Shown here: in pieces, positions 1 through 5,049 of the stretch
Layout: each line of letters starts with the position of its first letter
Numbering within the stretch: the stretch's first letter is position 1
DNA from: Bacteroidota bacterium
GTDB taxonomy: Bacteria > Bacteroidota > Ignavibacteria > Ignavibacteriales > Melioribacteraceae
Length of the DNA stretch: 5,742 bases
Direction of reading: 5' to 3'
NCBI GenBank assembly: GCA_023447335.1
Contig: JAEXOD010000226.1
Location: 1 to 5,742 of the forward strand
The notes under the pieces: model-generated
Database searches by the model: none
Told to the model about the DNA's origin: nothing
Seen by the model: the letters and a program-made list of their open reading frames with translations, nothing else
Translations under genes and position numbers: made by a program

Positions 1-214
1 GTTCTAATAATCCCCCAACTTTAATTTTTAATTGAGAGATATTTAAGCCGGACTTTTGAATAACGGAAGCAGCAACACTTTTATCATCTTGAATTAAAGC
101 AGCCAAAATATGCTCGGGTTCAATTATTTGATTATTATAATTTTGAGCAATTTCTATACTTTCTTGTATTGATTCTTGAGCTTTTACCGTAAATAAATTA
201 AAATCTATTGCCAT
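1..214 (-). CDS. clpB: ATP-dependent chaperone ClpB, N-terminal fragment (cut by window edge)
   Basis: Translating the minus strand from the ATG at 214 gives 71 codons open to the window edge. The protein starts MAIDFNLFTVKAQESI and continues with an IIEPEHILAALIQ segment at about residues 32-44. This is the Clp N domain of ClpB: a short lead-in, the Phe-Thr-x-Lys-[AS]-Gln-Glu opening, then the (I)EPEHxLxAL helix. ClpB is a cytosolic hexameric AAA+ disaggregase that works with DnaK to extract proteins from aggregates; the N domain helps bind substrate. Both ATPase modules and the middle coiled coil would lie left of the window. The start is fixed by AAGGTGA a few bases upstream of ATG and by agreement with the usual ClpB N-terminus. 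An ATG at 219 is out of frame. No CIRCE operator (TTAGCACTC/GAGTGCTAA) is visible upstream. ClpA or ClpC also carry Clp N domains, but the opening residues fit ClpB better. Confidence 0.85.
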   Translation of the reverse strand, partial: MAIDFNLFTVKAQESIQESIEIAQNYNNQIIEPEHILAALIQDDKSVAASVIQKSGLNISQLKIKVGGLLE

Positions 215-238
215 ACCATCACCTTAAAATTTACATCT

Positions 239-266
239 ATAATGTAACAAAATTTAATCATGTAAA
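239..266 (-). promoter_or_regulatory. Possible vegetative promoter of clpB
   Basis: Read leftward, TTTACA (266-261) and CATTAT (244-239) are separated by 16 bases and would start transcription shortly before the AAGGTGA ribosome-binding site of clpB. Both hexamers deviate from the sigma-70 consensus, and such matches are easy to find in DNA this AT-rich. No HrcA operator or clear heat-shock sigma motif is visible. Confidence 0.3.
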
Positions 267-340
267 AAAAATATGATAAAATCAATCGTTTTTTTAACTT
301 TTTTTACAAAAAAAGCAAAAAAAAGGTTTCAAAAGCAAAA
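264..340. promoter_or_regulatory. Phased A/T tracts, probably curved DNA between clpB and the cold-shock gene
   Basis: Runs of seven or eight A or T lie at 264-271, 289-295, 299-305, 308-314 and 317-324, with shorter A4 runs at 331-334 and 337-340. Centres of the four middle runs are about 9.5-10 bp apart, close to one helical turn, which is the arrangement that bends DNA. AAAAGCAAAA occurs exactly twice (311-320, 331-340), 20 bp apart. CTTTTTTT (298-305) and AAAAAAAG (308-315) form a perfect inverted repeat around AC. A near match to the IHF consensus WATCAANNNNTTR sits at 280-292, missing only the final purine. A role in setting up the two divergent promoters is inference. Confidence 0.4.
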
Positions 341-393
341 TATTTTAATTATTTAGTTGCTTTTTAAATTTTAATTAACCATTTTGCATATGT

Positions 394-460
394 AGAGCAG
401 TCGAACTAGGCTGTTAGACTTTTTACAAATTAGTTTTCATGGTATTAGTCGCTCTGCTCA
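394..460 (+). promoter_or_regulatory. Structured 5' leader of the cold-shock mRNA (long-range stem)
   Basis: GAGCAG (395-400) pairs perfectly with CTGCTC (454-459). After a 1x2 internal loop the helix continues: CGA (402-404) with TCG (449-451), a bulged A at 405, then CTA (406-408) with TAG (446-448) and a G-U pair (409/445). This makes about 13 pairs closing a 35-nt loop. AACTA (404-408) can instead pair with TAGTT (431-435), and AGAGC (394-398) with GCTCT (451-455), so alternative folds exist. The element ends 33 nt before the start codon. Cold-shock mRNAs in other bacteria have long leaders that refold with temperature; the E. coli cold box is not visible. I could not place the promoter convincingly. 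Confidence 0.45.
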
Positions 461-493
461 AGGTAAGTAACAAGTAATAATTAGGAGTAAGAA

Positions 494-706
494 ATGGCAG
501 AGCGTGAAACAGGAACCGTAAAGTGGTTCAACGCCGCAAAAGGTTTCGGTTTTATTGAGCGCAGTAAAGGCGACGATGTATTCGTACATTTTTCTTCAAT
601 CAAAGGTGACGGATACCGCACTTTAGAAGAAGGAGTTAAAGTTGAATTTACTGTTGGACAAGGTCAAAAAGGTCCGCAAGCTCAAGATGTAATAGTTGTG
701 AAGTAA
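494..706 (+). CDS. Cold-shock protein (CspA family), single CSD domain
   Basis: The 70-residue product is one complete cold-shock domain, the usual length for bacterial Csp proteins. It binds single-stranded RNA and DNA and typically acts as an RNA chaperone that melts mRNA structure in the cytosol. The five-stranded OB fold is marked by GTVKWFN (7-13), the RNP1 motif KGFGFIE (16-22) and the RNP2 motif VFVHFSSI (29-36). The nucleic-acid stacking residues Trp11, Phe18, Phe20, Phe30, His32 and Phe33 are all present. The start is supported by AGGAG at 483-487, six bases before ATG. The gene is monocistronic: a structured leader precedes it and an intrinsic terminator follows 26 bases after the stop. 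It uses more G/C-ending codons than its neighbours, as expected of a highly expressed gene. Family assignment is secure; which paralogue (A, C, D or other), and whether it is truly cold-induced, cannot be read from sequence. Confidence 0.97.
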   Translation: MAERETGTVKWFNAAKGFGFIERSKGDDVFVHFSSIKGDGYRTLEEGVKVEFTVGQGQKGPQAQDVIVVK

Positions 707-732
707 TTTAGAATAAGATTATAAGCAACACC

Positions 733-760
733 AAAAGCGGCTCTTCGAGCCGCTTTTTTT
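733..760 (+). terminator. Intrinsic terminator of the cold-shock gene, possibly bidirectional
   Basis: AAAAGCGGCTC (733-743) and GAGCCGCTTTT (747-757) form a perfect 11-bp stem over a TTC loop, with T continuing to 760. The stem core is GC-rich, unlike its surroundings. On the minus strand the same hairpin ends in TTTT, so it might also stop transcripts from the decarboxylase gene, which reads toward it and has no clear terminator of its own. Confidence 0.93.
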
Positions 761-800
761 ATTTTAAATAACAGAACGGGCAAAATAGTGAAAAATTACC

Positions 801-851
801 TACGGCAACGGATTATAGAGGGTATTAGGCAATCCGTAAATGAATTGCCTA
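801..851. repeat. Nested, mutually exclusive inverted repeats in a gene-free stretch
   Basis: TAGGCAAT (826-833) and ATTGCCTA (844-851) form a perfect 8-bp inverted repeat with a 10-nt loop. The loop-side bases also belong to a second pairing, ACGGATT (808-814) with AATCCGT (831-837), and TACGG (801-805) can pair with CCGTA (834-838). Only one arrangement can form at a time. The first hairpin is followed on the plus strand by A/T-rich DNA with a T run only from about 864, too far for a standard terminator. Between the cold-shock terminator and the decarboxylase stop (761-912) I see no convincing gene. Confidence 0.4.
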
Positions 852-912
852 TATTTATAAATTATTTTTTAATTGATTTAACTGATACTAAAAAAACCTT
901 GAAGTACTGAAT

Positions 913-2346
913 TTAGCTTTTTATTTTATTATACATATAATTTAACAAGTTATAACACTCAACAACATTTTCTTCGGTGGTTCTTAAGCCCGAAATTACA
1001 ACTCGTATAATAAATTTACCGTTAATTATAGTGTGAGAAAGAAAAACTTTACCTGTTTTATTAACTTCATCCATTAATTTTGAATTAAATTTATTTAACT
1101 CTTCATCTGAATTTAGATTACTATTTTTAGCTCGTATACAAATTGTTGTTAAAGGTATGGGGGCAACTATTTCAAAATTTTTGTCATTTTTAATTAATTC
1201 TTCAAATATGTTTGCAAGTCTAAAATGCTCTTTAATTCTACTTTTTATTCCATCTACCCCAAAATAATTAATAATAAACCATAATTTTAATGCTCTAAAT
1301 CTACGTCCTAACTGTATGCCGTAATCCATAAAATTTGTTACTTGGTCATCAACACTTGTTCTAAGATATTCCGGAATAATTGAAAAAGCATCCTTTAACA
1401 TTTGTTTGTTTTTTATATATAACAAACTTAAATCAACGGGTGTAAACATCCACTTATGCGGATTAATAACTATTGAATCAACAAGGTTAATATCTTCTAA
1501 AAGGAATTTGTGTTCATCCGTTATTGCCGCAATTCCTCCGTGTGCCGCATCGGTATGTATCCAAATATCGTATTCTTTAACAACTTCATAAACACCTTTT
1601 ATGTCATCAATTGATGTAACGCTTGTTGTTCCTATAGTAGGAACAACCGCCATCGGAATAAAAGAGTCGTTAATATCTTTTTCAATCTTGGTTTTTAGGT
1701 CAGTTAAATCTAATTCGAATCTTTCATTAGTACTAATTTTTCTAACTTTTCTTACGCCAAGTGCCAAACAAGCTTTTTCTACCGAAGAATGAGCATGCTC
1801 TGAACAATAAACCGTAAATTTATTGATATTTAAATCATGATCATTATACTTTTGAAAAACTTTTTCACGCGCCGCAGCTAATCCATGAAAAGTACTTACC
1901 GAGGCAGTATCATAAATAATTCCCCAAAAGTTTTCAGGTAACCCAAGCATTTGTCTCATCCACTTAATTACAACAATTTCTAATTCGGTATTTATGGGGG
2001 AAGACTTCCAAACCATACCGTTTGTATTTAATGCAGCGGAAAGCAATTCAGCCAAAATTCCGGGCGCAGAGGATGTAGAATTGAAATAAGCCATAAATCC
2101 GGGATGATTCCAATGAGTAGCGTTTTTTAATATTTTATCATCAACCGAATCTAACAATTCATTAAAATTTATTGGTTTTTCAGGCGGTGTTTCGGGAAAA
2201 AGTTTAAAACAATCACCGGGATTAATATTTGGGAGGACCGGATACTCTGTTATATTATCCAAATAATTAGCAACTATACCAATAAGTTTATCCGCAAATA
2301 ATCTAAATTCGGAAACCGGCATATCTCCAAAATCGGAAGTCTTCAT
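913..2346 (-). CDS. PLP-dependent aromatic-L-amino-acid decarboxylase (group II)
   Basis: The 477-residue protein is full length for the DDC/tyrosine/tryptophan decarboxylase family (about 480), cytosolic, without signal peptide. It should remove CO2 from an aromatic amino acid to give the amine (phenylethylamine, tyramine or tryptamine). Seen: HWNHPGFMAYF (78-88); His186 in the AHSSVEKA stretch, matching the PLP-stacking His192 of animal DDC; PTIGTTS (236-242); the PLP nitrogen-binding Asp266 in HTDAAHGG; the Schiff-base lysine Lys298 in NPHKW; and LGRRFRALKLWF (346-357). Tyr327 in PEYLRT matches DDC Tyr332, the catalytic-loop tyrosine that is Phe in the related aldehyde synthases, so decarboxylation is favoured. 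Substrate is not settled: Gly347 matches a position linked to indolic substrates in plants, a rule untested for bacteria. The ATG is preceded by AGGTGA. The gene is divergent from the phenylalanine-biosynthesis fusion, pointing to aromatic amino acids rather than glutamate. Confidence 0.88.
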   Translation of the reverse strand: MKTSDFGDMPVSEFRLFADKLIGIVANYLDNITEYPVLPNINPGDCFKLFPETPPEKPINFNELLDSVDDKILKNATHWNHPGFMAYFNSTSSAPGILAELLSAALNTNGMVWKSSPINTELEIVVIKWMRQMLGLPENFWGIIYDTASVSTFHGLAAAREKVFQKYNDHDLNINKFTVYCSEHAHSSVEKACLALGVRKVRKISTNERFELDLTDLKTKIEKDINDSFIPMAVVPTIGTTSVTSIDDIKGVYEVVKEYDIWIHTDAAHGGIAAITDEHKFLLEDINLVDSIVINPHKWMFTPVDLSLLYIKNKQMLKDAFSIIPEYLRTSVDDQVTNFMDYGIQLGRRFRALKLWFIINYFGVDGIKSRIKEHFRLANIFEELIKNDKNFEIVAPIPLTTICIRAKNSNLNSDEELNKFNSKLMDEVNKTGKVFLSHTIINGKFIIRVVISGLRTTEENVVECYNLLNYMYNKIKS

Positions 2347-2457
2347 TTTTCACCTAAATAATTATTAATTTTTATGCATATTTATCAAAAAATGCAATTT
2401 AATCTAACAAAAAATATTATTAAATTGCAGGTCAAAATTAAATATATTAGGTAATAC
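2347..2457. promoter_or_regulatory. Shared divergent promoter region, decarboxylase / aromatic-biosynthesis fusion
   Basis: These 111 bases must hold both promoters. For the fusion gene, TATTAT (2415-2420) is a good -10 with a poor -35 (ATGCAA, 2392-2397) 17 bases upstream, giving a leader of about 30 nt ending in a weak AGG (2449-2451). For the decarboxylase, TTGATA (2388-2383) and AATAAT (2366-2361) are 16 bases apart on the minus strand, but transcription would start almost on its AGGTGA ribosome site (2355-2350), so a more upstream promoter is equally possible. The whole stretch is A/T-dominated and promoter calls are weak. I saw no short leader peptide rich in Phe codons, so ribosome-mediated attenuation is not indicated. 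Confidence 0.4.
2393..2429. repeat. Perfect 11-bp inverted repeat, operator-like
   Basis: TGCAATTTAAT (2393-2403) and its exact reverse complement ATTAAATTGCA (2419-2429) are separated by 15 bases, centres 26 bp apart. If the -10 at 2415-2420 is right, the left arm covers the -35 and the right arm covers the end of the -10 and the start point, a geometry suited to repression by a dimeric protein. A related sequence, ATGCATATTTATC (2374-2386), lies 18 bp left of ATGCAATTTAATC (2392-2404) in the same orientation, giving two direct copies and one inverted copy. Neither matches the TyrR box (TGTAAA-N6-TTTACA). A hairpin in RNA is also possible, but the stem is AT-rich and no T tract follows. Confidence 0.55.
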
Positions 2458-4506
2458 ATGAAAGAGTTAAGAGAAAAAATTAACACCTTAGACGAAAATG
2501 TTTTAGCTCTATTAGCCGAACGAAGACAACTAAGTTTAGAGGTTGTAAAATATAAAGAACAGACTGATAGCCCAATTAGAGATAAAGAAAGAGAACAAGA
2601 ACTTTTAACGGCTTTAATTATAAAAGGGAAAAAGTTAGGTTTAGATGCCAATTATATTACTAAAATATTTTATGAAATTATTGATGATTCGGTTAGACTT
2701 CAAAATAGCTATCTAACCAAATTGGATGTTCCGGAATTTAACGGTAAAAAATTAATTAAAACCGCAATACAAGGAATAGAAGGTTCTTACAGTTCTTTGG
2801 CAGCTCAAAAGTTTTTTGCAAAAGAAGAAGCAAATTTAGAATTTATTAGCAAACAAACTTTTGACGAAGTAGTTCGCGCGGTAGAAAACGGAGAAGCAGA
2901 TTATGCGATGTTACCAATTGAAAACACTACCAGCGGCGGTATTAATGAAGTTTACGATGCTCTTTTACATACTACCTTATATATTGTGGGAGAAGAGAAA
3001 TTTCATGTAAAACATTGTTTGGTTGCCACGGAAGAAACTCCGATTAATAGAATAAAAAAAATATATGCGCACGTACAAGCAGTAGCTCAATGCGGTAAAT
3101 TTTTGGCAACTCTTCCTCATGTAAAAATAGATTATTATCCTGATACGGCAATGTCCGTTCAAAGAGTGAAAGAAGAGAACAATCCCGAATTTGCAGCCAT
3201 AGCAAGTGAAGAAGCTGCCAACATATTCGGATTAAAAATTATTCGTACAAACATAGCAAATCAACAAGAAAATTATACCAGATTTTTAATTGCAGCACGC
3301 AAACCGATTGACGTTGATTTACGCATTCCTTGCAAGACCTCAATTGTAATGGCAACCGATCAAAAACCCGGATCTTTGGTTGATGCTCTTCTTATTTTTA
3401 GAAAACATCATGTAAATTTAACAAAATTAGAATCGAGACCTATTTTGGGAAATCCTTGGGAAGAAATGTTTTATTTGGATTTTGAAGGAAACATTAAAGA
3501 CCAAAACATACAAGAAATGTTGGATAGCTTGGGCAGATACACGCGATTATTTAAAGTGCTTGGGTCATACATATCCCCCGATTTAGATAGAATTAAATTG
3601 GACTTCGGAAATATACAAACGGATTTGACCGATGAGAAAGAATTAATTGAAGAAGATCAAATAATTCAACAAGAAGAAGCTAAACCGGAAGAAACAAAAC
3701 AGAAAAAATCTAAAAAAAGCTACAAGGTTGCAAGTCGTGATTACAAAAAAGACGATACGATTATAAAAGTGAAGGGATTAGAAATCGGCGGTAATTCTTT
3801 TGTCGTAATTGCGGGTCCTTGTTCTGTAGAATCCAACGAGCAAGTTATGCAATGTGCTTCACATCTTAAAGAAACAGGGGGTCATATTTTAAGAGGGGGT
3901 TGTTTCAAACCTCGTACTTCGCCATATAGCTTTCAAGGTTTAGGCTTTGAAGGATTGGGTATTTTAACCGAAGCAGGCAAAATATATGATATGCCTATAA
4001 TTACGGAAGTTCTTGCTCCGGAGCAAATTACCGAAGTTGCTAAATATAGCGATATTATTCAAATCGGCGCTCGGAATATGCAAAACTTTGCTTTACTTAA
4101 AGAAGTTGGTAGAACACATCGACCGGTATTATTAAAAAGAGGATTAATGTCTTCTATTGACGAATTGCTTAATGCAGCAGAGTATATCTTAAGCCAAGGA
4201 AATAGGCAGGTAATTTTATGTGAAAGGGGAATTAGAACTTTTGAAACCGCAACAAGAAACACTTTGGATCTTAGTGCCGTCCCCGTATTAAAAGAATTGA
4301 CTCATCTACCTATTATTGTTGATCCTTCACACGCTTTAGGGCAGAGAAATCTTGTTATTCCTTTGGCAAAGGCGGCAAAAGTTGTCGGTGCTCACGGAAT
4401 CATGATTGAATTCCATCCTGATCCCGATAATGCAAAAAGTGACGGAGAACAATCTTTAACTTTTGACCAATTTTCTGACATGATGACAGAATTAAAAAAA
4501 CTATAG
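2458..4506 (+). CDS. Trifunctional chorismate mutase / prephenate dehydratase (ACT) / DAHP synthase
   Basis: Four domains in 682 residues. Residues 1-88: AroQ chorismate mutase (chorismate to prephenate). All seven E. coli PheA active-site residues align at a constant offset: Arg5, Arg22, Lys33, Asp42, Arg45, Glu46, Gln82. Residues 99-280: prephenate dehydratase (to phenylpyruvate), with IENTTSGG (154-161) and catalytic Thr274 in TRF. Residues 293-372: ACT domain with GSL (305-307) and ESRP (325-328), the Phe-binding motifs; the run around ESRP closely resembles enteric PheA. About 385-425: charged linker, Glu-rich then Lys-rich. Residues 430-682: type I-beta DAHP synthase (PEP plus erythrose 4-phosphate), with GPCSVES (453-459), FKPRTSPYSF (483-492), KRGLMSS (560-566), and metal ligands Cys454, His625, Glu651, Asp662 by T. 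maritima correspondence. The synthase lacks its usual N-terminal ferredoxin-like regulatory domain. The start matches the AroQ N-terminus; no internal start is evident in the linker. Cytosolic, probably Phe feedback-inhibited. Confidence 0.95.
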   Translation: MKELREKINTLDENVLALLAERRQLSLEVVKYKEQTDSPIRDKEREQELLTALIIKGKKLGLDANYITKIFYEIIDDSVRLQNSYLTKLDVPEFNGKKLIKTAIQGIEGSYSSLAAQKFFAKEEANLEFISKQTFDEVVRAVENGEADYAMLPIENTTSGGINEVYDALLHTTLYIVGEEKFHVKHCLVATEETPINRIKKIYAHVQAVAQCGKFLATLPHVKIDYYPDTAMSVQRVKEENNPEFAAIASEEAANIFGLKIIRTNIANQQENYTRFLIAARKPIDVDLRIPCKTSIVMATDQKPGSLVDALLIFRKHHVNLTKLESRPILGNPWEEMFYLDFEGNIKDQNIQEMLDSLGRYTRLFKVLGSYISPDLDRIKLDFGNIQTDLTDEKELIEEDQIIQQEEAKPEETKQKKSKKSYKVASRDYKKDDTIIKVKGLEIGGNSFVVIAGPCSVESNEQVMQCASHLKETGGHILRGGCFKPRTSPYSFQGLGFEGLGILTEAGKIYDMPIITEVLAPEQITEVAKYSDIIQIGARNMQNFALLKEVGRTHRPVLLKRGLMSSIDELLNAAEYILSQGNRQVILCERGIRTFETATRNTLDLSAVPVLKELTHLPIIVDPSHALGQRNLVIPLAKAAKVVGAHGIMIEFHPDPDNAKSDGEQSLTFDQFSDMMTELKKL

Positions 4507-5049
4507 AGTGATTTTGTATTTTAAGTAAGTTATTAAAAACGATGTATTATTATTTGTAAATGTTAATCCGTAATTAAAGCCAAACAAAACGGCATTTGAT
4601 TGCGGATTTTTTTTATCCGTATTTATACCAAGTGCGGCATTAAAGTTAATTCCGTTATTACTACTACTTTGAAATTCATAAGTATTATCATACAAAAATA
4701 AATAACCGGTAGATTCTTCAAGAAAAAATTTTTCGTTAAGCTCTTGTTTTACTACTGCAGTAATCGAAATACCCGTAACAGATGAATAATATTTCTTAAC
4801 ACTACTTGGGAAAAAGTACTTATATGATTTTGCCCATACTAATTCAACATTAATATCAGCATCATTTATTATTTTAGAAGGGAATTGAATTCCTGCCGTA
4901 AAAGAAAAAGCCGTTAAATCCGGAATATTACCTGAAATTGAACCGTAACCGGTAGAACCCGAAATTTTAACCCCGGTTTGAGAATAGAGGTTTATCGAAA
5001 ACAAGAATATAAAACCAATTATTATTTTTTGAAATAACACGTTAGCCAA
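4501..5049 (-). CDS. Small secreted protein, predicted eight-stranded outer-membrane beta-barrel
   Basis: I do not recognise a specific family. The 182-residue product opens with a signal peptide: Gln-Lys, a hydrophobic stretch IIIGFIFLFSI (9-19), then NLYS before Gln24, a plausible signal peptidase I site. The mature part alternates polar and apolar residues in about eight strands (near 27-37, 48-57, 66-79, 90-104, 107-126, 132-145, 152-166, 169-180) separated by Asn/Ser/Lys-rich turns, the pattern of OmpX/OmpW/OmpA-like barrels. The C-terminus is Leu, not the usual aromatic. There is no ATG: the longest form starts at TTG (5049), and an in-frame GTG at 5040 gives a tidier signal peptide. 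Neither has a clear Shine-Dalgarno; both overlap the end of the cupin gene, so translation is probably coupled. The stop at 4503-4501 shares CTATAG with the stop of the convergent fusion gene. Function unknown. Confidence 0.75.
   Translation of the reverse strand: MANVLFQKIIIGFIFLFSINLYSQTGVKISGSTGYGSISGNIPDLTAFSFTAGIQFPSKIINDADINVELVWAKSYKYFFPSSVKKYYSSVTGISITAVVKQELNEKFFLEESTGYLFLYDNTYEFQSSSNNGINFNAALGINTDKKNPQSNAVLFGFNYGLTFTNNNTSFLITYLKYKITL
4565..4614 (+). terminator. Probable terminator of the fusion mRNA, inside the convergent gene
   Basis: AATCCG (4565-4570) pairs with CGGATT (4603-4608). After a symmetric 5/5 internal loop, AAAGCC (4576-4581) pairs with GGC (4591-4593) plus TTT, with one bulged A, over a 9-nt loop. 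A run of eight T (4607-4614) overlaps the stem foot. It begins 58 bases after the fusion stop codon and lies in the antisense of the barrel gene. A second ATCCG at 4615-4619 can pair with CGGAT (4603-4607) across the T run, competing with the terminator. The call rests on shape and position only. Confidence 0.5.

Noticed and set aside
215..300. CIRCE/HrcA operator or heat-shock sigma promoter for clpB
   Set aside because: No TTAGCACTC-N9-GAGTGCTAA or close variant is present; only weak vegetative-type hexamers were found.
788..910. Small frame of 40 codons starting at GTG (MKNYLRQRIIEGIRQ...) in the gap before the decarboxylase stop
   Set aside because: No ribosome-binding site or recognisable homology, uses codons (CGG, AGG) not typical of the neighbours, and overlaps the inverted repeats that better explain the sequence. 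It could be a relic, but I cannot support it.
1406..1792. Plus-strand frames antisense to the decarboxylase
   Set aside because: They lie opposite the PLP-binding region of a clear enzyme gene and have no ribosome sites or protein-like composition.
2347..2457. TyrR box or Phe-codon leader peptide attenuator for the fusion gene
   Set aside because: No TGTAAA-N6-TTTACA-like site and no short frame rich in Phe codons followed by a terminator hairpin.
2385..2651. Minus-strand frame of 88 codons overlapping the start of the fusion gene
   Set aside because: It is antisense to the chorismate mutase domain, whose residues are conserved, and reads low-complexity Ser/Leu/Phe-rich protein; its end also covers the shared promoter.
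2977..4262. Minus-strand frames antisense to the dehydratase and DAHP synthase parts
   Set aside because: Shadows of strongly conserved coding sequence on the other strand.
4470..4500. Terminator for the small barrel gene just past its stop (minus-strand T7 followed by TTCTG/CAGAA)
   Set aside because: The T run precedes rather than follows the weak 5-bp stem, and no GC-rich hairpin lies upstream of it.
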